64,000 nt of DNA from Xanthobacter oligotrophicus (lineage in GTDB: Bacteria > Pseudomonadota > Alphaproteobacteria > Rhizobiales > Xanthobacteraceae): assembly GCF_008364685.1 (NCBI RefSeq), contig NZ_VTTL01000012.1:62001-126000 (forward strand), given 5' to 3'. Position 1 is the first letter of the stretch. The number at the start of each line of letters is the position of its first letter. The notes under the pieces were generated by a model. It was not told where the DNA came from and ran no database searches. It saw only the letters and a program-made list of their open reading frames with translations. Positions 36,767 through 43,265 of the stretch are shown here, piece after piece. The translations under genes and the position numbers were made by a program.

Positions 36767-37888
36767 TCAGCTCAGCACGTCCGCATAGACCTTCTCGGCG
36801 AAGCGCTGGGTGTTGGTGTTGGGCTTGAACACCTGCACCAGCTTCAGCTCGTCCGCATAGAGGGCGATCTGCTTGGTGAGGTCGCCGCCGATGGGGCTGT
36901 GGTGGTGATCCTGGCTCGTGAGCATGGCGACAAGGTCGTCCACCGAGCCCTTGCCGCCGTAGCCGGAGAAGACACGGGCCGCGAGCGCGGGGTCGACGCC
37001 CACCTGATGGGCGCCTTCCAGGATGGCGCGGGTGAGGGCCGCGGCCACCGGCCGCTCGTCGCGGATGAGGCTGCCCCGCACGCCGATGATGCAGCAGGTG
37101 CGGTCGGCGTATTTCTCCGAGAGGTTGGTGGCCAGCTCCACCAGCTTGCCCTTGGATTCCTTGATCCAGATCCAGGTGCGTGGATCGGCGTCGGCCAGGG
37201 CATGGGCCTCGCCCTTGTCGATGGCCAGCGGCAGCGCCTCCAGCGGATACTGGCGCCACTCCACGTCCTTGAACGGGTCGATGCCGTTCTGGGCGAGATA
37301 GATGGAGAAGAAGTTCTTGCCCGGGGAGGCCTGGTCCGAGACCGCGATGGTCTTGCCCTTGAGCGATGCGATGCTGGTGATGCCGGCTCCGGCATCGCCG
37401 AGCAGGCGCAGGCAGCCGCCGTGGACGCCGGCGGTGATCTTCACGTCGAAGCCCTGCTCCAGTGGCTTGAGCCAGCGCAGGGCCATGCCGATGCCCGCAT
37501 CCGCCTTGCCGGTGGCAATGGCCTCCAGCAACTGCTCCGTGGAGCTGCCGAAATTCACGAACTCCACGTCGAGGCCGTGTTTTGCGAAGATGCCGGTTTC
37601 CTTCGCCACGGGGGCGGCGGCGGTGCAGATGGCGCTGGCGTTCCAGGCGAGCTTCAGCGGCCGCAGCGGGCCGGTGGGCGCGGCGCCGTCGGCGGCGGTG
37701 AGGCAGAGGGGAAACTGCGCGTCCACCGCTGCGCCGATGGGCGCCGGTGCACCGAGCAGATTGGCGGCGAGCACCCGTCCGCCCAGGCCGCCGAAGGCGG
37801 TGGCGGCGGCGCCGGCAAGGCCGTAGCGCAGGAATGTGCGACGGCCGGACCGGGCGTCGGCCGTGTCGTCGTTCCGGGATGTGGTCAT
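36767..37888 (-). CDS. Sulfonate/nitrate-type ABC substrate-binding protein, copy 1 (Tat signal)
   Basis: This 373-residue binding protein of the SsuA/NrtA/TauA type has a twin-arginine signal (SGRRTFLRYGLAGAAATAFG). The binding-protein core has the blocks LKLAWNASAICTAAAPVAKE, GIFAKHGLDVEFVNFGSSTE, GMALRWLKPLEQGFDVKIT and SLKGKTIAVSDQ. Likely ligands are aliphatic sulfonates or other oxidised sulfur compounds. It is the last gene of the minus-strand unit and lies 156 bases after the ATPase gene, behind a large hairpin. It is a clear paralogue of the protein at 39908-41047. Unlike the peptide-type binding proteins it keeps several Cys, including a CC pair. Confidence 0.9.
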   Translation of the reverse strand: MTTSRNDDTADARSGRRTFLRYGLAGAAATAFGGLGGRVLAANLLGAPAPIGAAVDAQFPLCLTAADGAAPTGPLRPLKLAWNASAICTAAAPVAKETGIFAKHGLDVEFVNFGSSTEQLLEAIATGKADAGIGMALRWLKPLEQGFDVKITAGVHGGCLRLLGDAGAGITSIASLKGKTIAVSDQASPGKNFFSIYLAQNGIDPFKDVEWRQYPLEALPLAIDKGEAHALADADPRTWIWIKESKGKLVELATNLSEKYADRTCCIIGVRGSLIRDERPVAAALTRAILEGAHQVGVDPALAARVFSGYGGKGSVDDLVAMLTSQDHHHSPIGGDLTKQIALYADELKLVQVFKPNTNTQRFAEKVYADVLS

Positions 37889-37976
37889 GGTGGGAAGCTC
37901 CTGAAAGAACCGGGACTTGAAAAGGAATGGGGCGCTGGGCGATGGCCGGCCCGTTCGGGCTCTGGCCGTCCTGCGC

Positions 37977-38014
37977 ATGCGGCCGGAACCGGGTTTCCCC
38001 GGTCCCGGCCGCAT
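37977..38014 (-). repeat. Large hairpin between the ATPase gene and the second binding-protein gene
   Basis: The arms 37977-37993 and 37998-38014 pair over 17 bp with one mismatch around a 4-base loop. No T-run follows. On the minus strand it stands after the ATPase stop (38045) and before the binding-protein start (37888). It may stabilise or partly block the message and so set binding-protein level separately. Confidence 0.6.
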
Positions 38015-38044
38015 CGTTCGGGGGGAGGCGGGTGGTCCGCCCCG

Positions 38045-38860
38045 TCACCAGGTGGCGTCGAGCCCCAGCAGGCCGAGCAGATGGTGGCGCAGCTCGGCGA
38101 GGCGTGGGTCGCCGCGGTGGCGCGGGTAGGGTACGTCCACCTTCACATCTGCCTTGATGCGGGCAGGCCGATCGCTGAACACGATGACGCGCTCGGCGAG
38201 GAAGAGGGCTTCCTCCACGTCGTGGGTCACCAGCAGGGCGGTGAAGCGGGCGTCCTGCCACAGCTTCAGGATTTCCGCCTGCATGGTGATGCGGGTGAGC
38301 GAATCCAGCTTGCCCAAGGGTTCGTCGAGCAGCAGCAGACGCGGGTCGTTCACCAGCGCGCGGGCGAGCGCCACGCGCTGGGCCATGCCGCCGGAGAGCT
38401 GGCGCGGATAGGCGCTGGCGAAGTTCGCCAGCCCCACCAGCTCCAGCACGTCCTGGACCCGCCCCCTCAGCCGGCGCTGGAGGCCCCGGGCCTCGAGCCC
38501 GAGCGCCACGTTCGCCCCCACCGTGCGCCACGGATAGAGGGTGGGGTCCTGGAACACGAGGATGCGCGAGGGATCGGGATCGACGATCGCCGCGCCGTCT
38601 GCCGCCACCCGGCCTTCGGTCGGGTGATCAAGGCCGGCCACCAGCCGCAGCAGGGTGGACTTGCCGCAGCCCGAGGGGCCGAGCAGGGCGACGAACTCGC
38701 CCGGTGCGGCCTTGAAGCTCACCTGCCGCAGTACTGGCAGGGGCGCGCCCTCCAGGCTGAAGGCGTGGCTCACATTCTCCACGTCGAGGCGGATGCCGGG
38801 ACCGCGGTCGATGGCAGTGTCGCTTGACGGCGCGCCGGTGGGGGAGAGGGCTTCGATCAC
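38045..38860 (-). CDS. ssuB: Sulfonate/nitrate-type ABC transporter ATP-binding protein
   Basis: This 271-residue ATPase has Walker A GPSGCGKST, the Q-loop LVFQDPTLYPWRTVGANVAL typical of SsuB/NrtD, signature LSGGMAQR, Walker B LLLLDEPLGKLD and the switch His in LLVTHDVEEAL. The start is GTG 38860, overlapping the permease stop as GTGA. The frame is open much further upstream through the permease gene, which I rejected. It energises the permease encoded just before it. Confidence 0.9.
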   Translation of the reverse strand: MIEALSPTGAPSSDTAIDRGPGIRLDVENVSHAFSLEGAPLPVLRQVSFKAAPGEFVALLGPSGCGKSTLLRLVAGLDHPTEGRVAADGAAIVDPDPSRILVFQDPTLYPWRTVGANVALGLEARGLQRRLRGRVQDVLELVGLANFASAYPRQLSGGMAQRVALARALVNDPRLLLLDEPLGKLDSLTRITMQAEILKLWQDARFTALLVTHDVEEALFLAERVIVFSDRPARIKADVKVDVPYPRHRGDPRLAELRHHLLGLLGLDATW

Positions 38861-39897
38861 CACCGCACCAGCTCCTTCTGCCAGGAGAGAAGATGGTCGC
38901 GGACCTTGAACAGCAAGGTGACGAGGCCCGAGCACATGAGCGCCATGACGATGAGGGCGGCATACATGTTGGCATAGGCGGCCCAGCCCTGCGCCCATTG
39001 CAGGTACCAGCCGAGCCCGGCCTTCACGCCCAGCATCTCCGCCACCACCAGCACCGCGAAGGAGGTGCCGAGGCCCATGAACAGGCCCACGAACACGTGG
39101 GGCAAAGCGGCGGGAATGGCCACCTTGAGCACCAGGAAGCGCTGGCTGGCGCCCAGCGTGCGGGCGATGTCGTAATAGTCCTTGTTCACGCTGGCGATGC
39201 CCGACCAGGTGAGGATGGTGACAGGAAAGCCTGTCGCCAGTGCCAGCAGGAACACGCTGGCGCTCCAGCTGGAGGGGAACAGGAAGAACGCCACCGGTAG
39301 CCACGCGGTGGCGGGGAGCGGGCCGATGAAGCGCAGCACCGGATGCGCCCAGTAGCCGGCGGTGCGCCACCAGCCGATGGCGACCCCGAGGGTGACGCCC
39401 ACGGCGGCGCCGATGCCGTAGCCCCAGGCCAGCAGCTTCAGCGAAGCCACCGTGCTGAGGCCGAGCTTGGGCCAGTCGTCCAGATAGACCTCGATCAGGG
39501 ACTGGGGAGGCACGAAGAACGGGCGGGGCAAGAGTTCGAGCTTGGCGGTCACCGCCTCCCAGGCGAACAGGCCGAGGGGCACCACGATCAGCCACGGTCC
39601 CCAATAGCGAAGTGCCTTGAGGTGCAGGCCGGCCACCGGGCCGGACAGGCTGAGGACGACGAGCAAGGCGCCGATGGCGGCAAGGCCTCCGGCGAAATAC
39701 TGCGTGTAGGCGAAGTCGTCCGCGTCCGGCACGAACTGGCTGTAGGCGGCGGCCGCGAGCCAGGCTGCGCCGGCGATGAGGCCGGTGGCCCACACCGAGG
39801 GGCGGGCGGTGGTTCGCGATTTGCTCGGGCTTCTGGATTTGCTTGGGGCTACAGGCCCGGCATGGCTGCCGGCGGTCTCGACGAGCTGGTCGGTCAT
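38857..39897 (-). CDS. ssuC: Sulfonate/nitrate-type ABC transporter permease
   Basis: This 346-residue permease is longer than SsuC (about 260) because of an N-terminal part with two or three extra membrane segments (VWATGLIAGAAWLAAAAYSQ; LAAIGALLVVLSLSGPVAGL). The standard core follows, with the transporter loop YYDIARTLGASQRFLVLKVAIPAALPH split over the EAA motif. The C-terminal YLQWAQGWAAYANMYAALIV is also typical. It lies between the binding-protein gene at 39908 (10-base gap) and the ATPase gene (GTGA overlap). Likely substrate class: sulfonates or related oxyanions. Confidence 0.9.
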   Translation of the reverse strand: MTDQLVETAGSHAGPVAPSKSRSPSKSRTTARPSVWATGLIAGAAWLAAAAYSQFVPDADDFAYTQYFAGGLAAIGALLVVLSLSGPVAGLHLKALRYWGPWLIVVPLGLFAWEAVTAKLELLPRPFFVPPQSLIEVYLDDWPKLGLSTVASLKLLAWGYGIGAAVGVTLGVAIGWWRTAGYWAHPVLRFIGPLPATAWLPVAFFLFPSSWSASVFLLALATGFPVTILTWSGIASVNKDYYDIARTLGASQRFLVLKVAIPAALPHVFVGLFMGLGTSFAVLVVAEMLGVKAGLGWYLQWAQGWAAYANMYAALIVMALMCSGLVTLLFKVRDHLLSWQKELVRW

Positions 39898-39907
39898 CTC
39901 ATTCTCC

Positions 39908-41047
39908 TCAGCTCAGGACGTCCGCATAGACTTTTTCAGCGAAGCGCTGGGCGTTGGTTCCCGGCTTGAAGACCTGGACCACCTTCAGTTCCTCGGCGTA
40001 GGCTGCGATCTCCTCCTTCAGCGCGCCACCCACCGGACTGTGGTTGTGGGTGTGGCTCCTCAGCATGTTGGCGATGTCGTCCGTGGACCCCTTGCCGCCA
40101 TAGGCGGCGAAGATCTCGGCCGCCCGCTTCGGGTCGCGATAGACCTCGTGGCCGCCTTCGAGGACGGCGCGTGTCAGGGCCGCCGCCACCGGGCGCTCGT
40201 TGCGGATGAGGCTGCCGCTGACACCGATGATGCAGCAGGAACGGGTGGCGTATTTCTCCGAGAGGTTGGAGGCGATCTCCACGTACTTGTCCTTGCCGTC
40301 CTTCAGGAACAGCCAGGTCAGCGGGTCCCAGTGGGCGATGGCCTGGGCTTCGCCCTTGTCCACTGCCAGGGTCAGGGCCTCGCCGGGATACTGGCGCCAC
40401 TCCACTTCCTTGAAGGGGTCGATGCCGCGCTCGGCCAGATAGATGGAGAAGAAGTTCTTGGCCGGCCCCGCCTGATCGGCGATGGCGATGGTCTTGCCCT
40501 TGAGCGAGGCGATGTCCGTGACGCCGGCCGACGGCACGCCGAGCAGGCGCATGCAGCCGCCATGGACGCCGGCGGTGATCTTCACGTCGAAGCCCTGTTC
40601 CAGCGGCTTCAGCCAGCGCAGGGCCATGCCGAGCCCGGCTTCCGCCTTGCCGGTGGCCAGCGCCTCCAGCAGCATTTCGGTGGAGGCGCCGAAATTGACG
40701 AACTCCACGTCGAGGCCATGCTTCGCGAAGATACCCGTCTCCTTGGCGACCGGCGCGGCGGCGGTGCAGATGCCGGCGGAGGTCCAGGCGAGCTTCAGCG
40801 GCCGCAGCGGGCCGGTGGGCGCCGATCCGTCGGCTGCGGTCAGGCAGAGGGGAAACGCCGCGTCCACCGCGCCGCCCACCGGCGCCGGGGCGCTCAGCAG
40901 GTTCGCGGCCAGCACGCGCCCGCCGAGGCCGCCAATCACGCTCGCGGCACCGGCCGCAAGGCCGTAGCGAAGGAGGGTCCTGCGCGTCTGTCCGGGTGTC
41001 TTGTGGTCCGGCACGTCGGGCGTGCCGTCGTCGGAAAGAGTCGGCAT
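39908..41047 (-). CDS. Sulfonate/nitrate-type ABC substrate-binding protein, copy 2 (Tat signal)
   Basis: This 379-residue binding protein is the first gene of the unit, with a twin-arginine signal (TRRTLLRYGLAAGAASVIGG). It is highly similar to the protein at 36767-37888: both share GIFAKHGLDVEFVNFG, GMALRWLKPLEQGFDVKIT and the C-terminal RFAEKVYADVLS. The two therefore arose by duplication within the operon and probably serve the same permease with different ligands. Cys-containing blocks (FPLCLTAADG, GICTAAAPV, SCCIIGV) are conserved in both. Its promoter region holds an AT-rich inverted repeat. Confidence 0.9.
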   Translation of the reverse strand: MPTLSDDGTPDVPDHKTPGQTRRTLLRYGLAAGAASVIGGLGGRVLAANLLSAPAPVGGAVDAAFPLCLTAADGSAPTGPLRPLKLAWTSAGICTAAAPVAKETGIFAKHGLDVEFVNFGASTEMLLEALATGKAEAGLGMALRWLKPLEQGFDVKITAGVHGGCMRLLGVPSAGVTDIASLKGKTIAIADQAGPAKNFFSIYLAERGIDPFKEVEWRQYPGEALTLAVDKGEAQAIAHWDPLTWLFLKDGKDKYVEIASNLSEKYATRSCCIIGVSGSLIRNERPVAAALTRAVLEGGHEVYRDPKRAAEIFAAYGGKGSTDDIANMLRSHTHNHSPVGGALKEEIAAYAEELKVVQVFKPGTNAQRFAEKVYADVLS

Positions 41048-41079
41048 GGCAATCCTCGGATCGGTTGCAAATTGAATAT

Positions 41080-41106
41080 CATAAAATTTATCGATTTTAT
41101 GGAAAA
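41080..41106. promoter_or_regulatory. AT-rich inverted repeat upstream of the sulfonate-type importer
   Basis: CATAAAAT (41080-41087) and ATTTTATG (41094-41101) form a perfect 8-bp inverted repeat with a 6-bp spacer, 33 bp upstream of the ATG at 41047 on the minus strand. The overlapping TATCGATTTTATGGAAAA (41089-41106) matches the site at 17508-17525 in 15 of 18 positions. It lies at the border between the sulfur and iron blocks. Confidence 0.5.
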
Positions 41107-41265
41107 AGAGTCAACCCGCGGATCTGATGATGCGCCTTTTGCCGCGGCGGCTCGGCCCGCGCGGGGGGCTGGGGGAGGCCGCGTGGCTTGCGTGTGGCGG
41201 AGTCTCAAAGATGGGCGGCGCCTGTCCTCCCTTGTCCGCTCGCCATGGCTTGCGGGCGGTCGATC

Positions 41266-41288
41266 TGCATTTGCGAATGCATTGCATC
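41266..41288 (+). promoter_or_regulatory. Candidate Fur-type hexamer-repeat operator upstream of fecI
   Basis: Three head-to-tail hexamers TGCATT, TGCGAA, TGCATT run from 41266 to 41283, with an overlapping TGCATC at 41283-41288. Alphaproteobacterial Fur has been reported to use direct hexamer repeats of this general kind; this is from memory and needs checking. The site overlaps the -35 of the candidate promoter at 41282-41310, the position expected for iron repression. Confidence 0.4.
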
Positions 41289-41310
41289 GATCCGGCCTAT
41301 GCACTATTTT
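41282..41310 (+). promoter_or_regulatory. Candidate sigma-70 promoter for fecI
   Basis: TTGCAT (41282-41287), a 17-bp spacer and TATTTT (41305-41310) lie 23 bp before the ATG at 41334. The hexamer repeats at 41266-41288 overlap its -35 end. The rest of the 286-bp gap 41048-41333 shows no gene. Confidence 0.45.
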
Positions 41311-41333
41311 GTGAGAATTGATTGGATGGTCTG

Positions 41334-41906
41334 ATGATTGGAATTAAAGCGTTGCCCGCTTTTTCCAATGCCGACAGGAAGTTTCGGGTTGTGGAGCCGA
41401 AAAATAGAATATTTCTATTAAGCGCCTTCGCGCGGCATTACGACGAGTTGCTGCGTCATGTCGCGCGTCGGATCGGCAATCCGGCTGCGGCGAACGACGT
41501 GGTGCAGGACACTTTCCTGCGGATTCATGCCTGCGCACCCACCGCCGAGATCGCAAGTCCGGCGGCCTATCTCTTTCGCGTCGCCGACAATATCGCCATC
41601 GACCATCTGCGGCATGAAGCCGTGCGTTCGCGGCTGGTTTCGGCGGACACCGAATATGAGGGCGTCGCTGCGAGCGAGCCGTCTCCCGAGCACACCCTCG
41701 ACTACAAGCAGCGCCTGCGGGCGCTGGATGCCGCCATCGCCGAACTGCCACCGAAGTGCCGCGAGGTGTTCCTGCTGCACAAGTTCGACGGCCTGAGCCA
41801 TGGCGAGATCGCCGAGCGCCTCGGCATCAGCCGCAGCATGGTCGAGAAGCATGTGATGAAGGCGCTCGTCCACTGCCGCGACCGGCTCGCGGACCTGCTC
41901 GATTAG
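41334..41906 (+). CDS. fecI: FecI-type ECF sigma factor
   Basis: This 190-residue ECF sigma factor has region 2 (FARHYDELLRHVARRIGNPAAANDVVQDTFLRI, read in two parts; then LFRVADNIAIDHLRHEA) and region 4 (AIAELPPKCREVFLLHKFDG with the helix-turn-helix LSHGEIAERLGISRSMVEKH). Those features are the FecI/FpvI iron-starvation group. I chose ATG 41334; a TTG at 41322 is less likely. It is followed by fecR and a TonB-dependent transducer with an STN domain, the standard cell-surface signalling set. It should direct transcription of the receptor gene when the ferric siderophore is bound. Confidence 0.92.
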   Translation: MIGIKALPAFSNADRKFRVVEPKNRIFLLSAFARHYDELLRHVARRIGNPAAANDVVQDTFLRIHACAPTAEIASPAAYLFRVADNIAIDHLRHEAVRSRLVSADTEYEGVAASEPSPEHTLDYKQRLRALDAAIAELPPKCREVFLLHKFDGLSHGEIAERLGISRSMVEKHVMKALVHCRDRLADLLD

Positions 41907-42062
41907 GCCTCTTCCAACGAAATCGGCGGTGTTCAGGGCGGCGTTCCCGCGGCCAGATGCGGATTCGCGGGAACCGCAGGGCATCGCAAACCCCGGGGAT
42001 CGAAGCCCCGGAAACACGGCTTTCGTACCCAGGGACGATTTCTGGAAAATTTCTAAATCTTG

Positions 42063-42091
42063 AGGTGAGGTGCCGGCCGGTCTATTTCGTC
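42063..42091 (+). promoter_or_regulatory. Candidate ECF-sigma promoter upstream of fecR
   Basis: AGGTGAGGTGCCGGCC (42063-42078) and CGTC (42088-42091) are spaced exactly as in the receptor promoter at 43160-43188: 16 bp between the GGT end of the first element and CGTC. CGTC is a common ECF -10 core. It lies 61 bp before the GTG at 42153, in the 246-bp gap after fecI. I infer recognition by the FecI-type factor encoded just upstream. Confidence 0.5.
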
Positions 42092-42152
42092 AGGAGAGGC
42101 AGAGCGGTGAAAAACGGTTCTTCGCCGCAAGGTTCGCTCCACAGGTGCCGGT

Positions 42153-43118
42153 GTGCGCAAATCGCAAGTTCGAGACACGACAGTCCGACCCACGGCCCGC
42201 GATGCAGCGCTCGGCTGGTTCGTCAAGATGCGCTCCGGCGAGGCGACGCCGGCGGAGGTCGCCGATTTCCAGCGCTGGATCGCCGCTGCCGCCGACAACC
42301 GCCGGGAATATGACGCGCTGGAGATGCTCTGGGGCGACCTCGACCAAGTGGGCGATCCGCGGCGGGCGGCTGTGTCCGCGGTCCCGGCATCGCGCGCCAT
42401 GATCTCGCGGCGTGGCGTGTTCCTCGGGGCGGCGGGCGTGGCGGCGGCGGTTGTGGCGGGCGTGGCGCTGGGCGTGCCGGACTGGTTCGACGGCGCCATC
42501 CGCACCGGCGTCGGCGAGCAGCGGCAGCTGACCCTCGCGGACGGCTCGCGCGTGGAGCTCGATGCCGATTCCGCCCTGTCGCTCCAGTTCACGCCGCAGG
42601 CGCGCCGGCTCACCCTGCAGCGCGGCCGCGCCTTCTTCGATGTGGCACCCGATCCGGCGCGGGCGTTTTCGGTGAGTGCGGCGGGCGGGGTCACCACGGC
42701 CACCGGCACCCAGTTCTCCGTACACCTGTGGTCGAACGAAGTAACGGTGGCGGTGAGCGAGAGTGCGGTATCGATCCGCGCGGGCGCTGCCGCGCTGGCC
42801 CAGCTCAGGGCGGGGCAAGCGGTGAGCTACGACGCCTCCGGCATCGGCGAGACGGAACAGGTGAGCGATGCCCAGGCCTCCGCCTGGCGGCGCGGCAAGC
42901 TGATCTTCGAGGATCGCCCGCTTCGGCAGGTGATCGCGGACGTCAACCGCTACCGGCCCGGCACCATCATGGTCGCCGACAGCACCCTGCTGCGGCTGCG
43001 GGTCTCCGGCATTTTCGACATCCGCCAGCCGGACGGCGTCCTGGAGGCCATCACCCGCAGCTTGCCGGTGCGCTCCATGGCGCTCACGCGCTATCTCGTG
43101 CTGCTCTACCCCGCCTGA
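42153..43118 (+). CDS. fecR: FecR-type anti-sigma/sigma regulator
   Basis: This 321-residue inner-membrane regulator has an N-terminal cytoplasmic part with the DUF4880 pattern (AALGWFVKMRSGEATPAEVADFQRW). One membrane span follows (RRGVFLGAAGVAAAVVAGVALG), then the periplasmic FecR domain (GEQRQLTLADGSRVELDADS, FFDVAPDPARAFSVSAAGG) and a C-terminal STN-contact region (GKLIFEDRPLRQVIADVNRY). It passes the receptor signal to FecI. I used the GTG start at 42153, which opens directly into the conserved domain; no strong Shine-Dalgarno box is visible. Order and spacing between fecI and the receptor gene are standard. Confidence 0.92.
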   Translation: MRKSQVRDTTVRPTARDAALGWFVKMRSGEATPAEVADFQRWIAAAADNRREYDALEMLWGDLDQVGDPRRAAVSAVPASRAMISRRGVFLGAAGVAAAVVAGVALGVPDWFDGAIRTGVGEQRQLTLADGSRVELDADSALSLQFTPQARRLTLQRGRAFFDVAPDPARAFSVSAAGGVTTATGTQFSVHLWSNEVTVAVSESAVSIRAGAAALAQLRAGQAVSYDASGIGETEQVSDAQASAWRRGKLIFEDRPLRQVIADVNRYRPGTIMVADSTLLRLRVSGIFDIRQPDGVLEAITRSLPVRSMALTRYLVLLYPA

Positions 43119-43159
43119 CGACGGCGACAAGTCCAGCCGCCGATTTTTTCTCGCCACCA

Positions 43160-43188
43160 AGGTGAGGTCCCGGCCACCCCCGTCCGTC
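43160..43188 (+). promoter_or_regulatory. Candidate ECF-sigma promoter upstream of the TonB-dependent receptor
   Basis: AGGTGAGGTCCCGGCC (43160-43175) repeats the fecR-upstream element at 15 of 16 positions, and CGTC (43185-43188) is at the same offset of 25 bases. A second CGTC at 43181 precedes it. It lies 77 bp before the receptor ATG at 43266, in the 147-bp gap after fecR. Confidence 0.55.
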
Positions 43189-43265
43189 TCTTGAGATATC
43201 GCGGTGATCGGTCCGGACTTTCCGGGTCGGCGCCGCCGCGCAGCTCATCGGGCTTTCGGGGTGCC

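Noticed and set aside
35514-38531. 1005-codon minus-strand frame
   Set aside because: It runs antisense to the LLM monooxygenase gene and then out of frame through the binding-protein and ATPase genes; no domain is recognisable.
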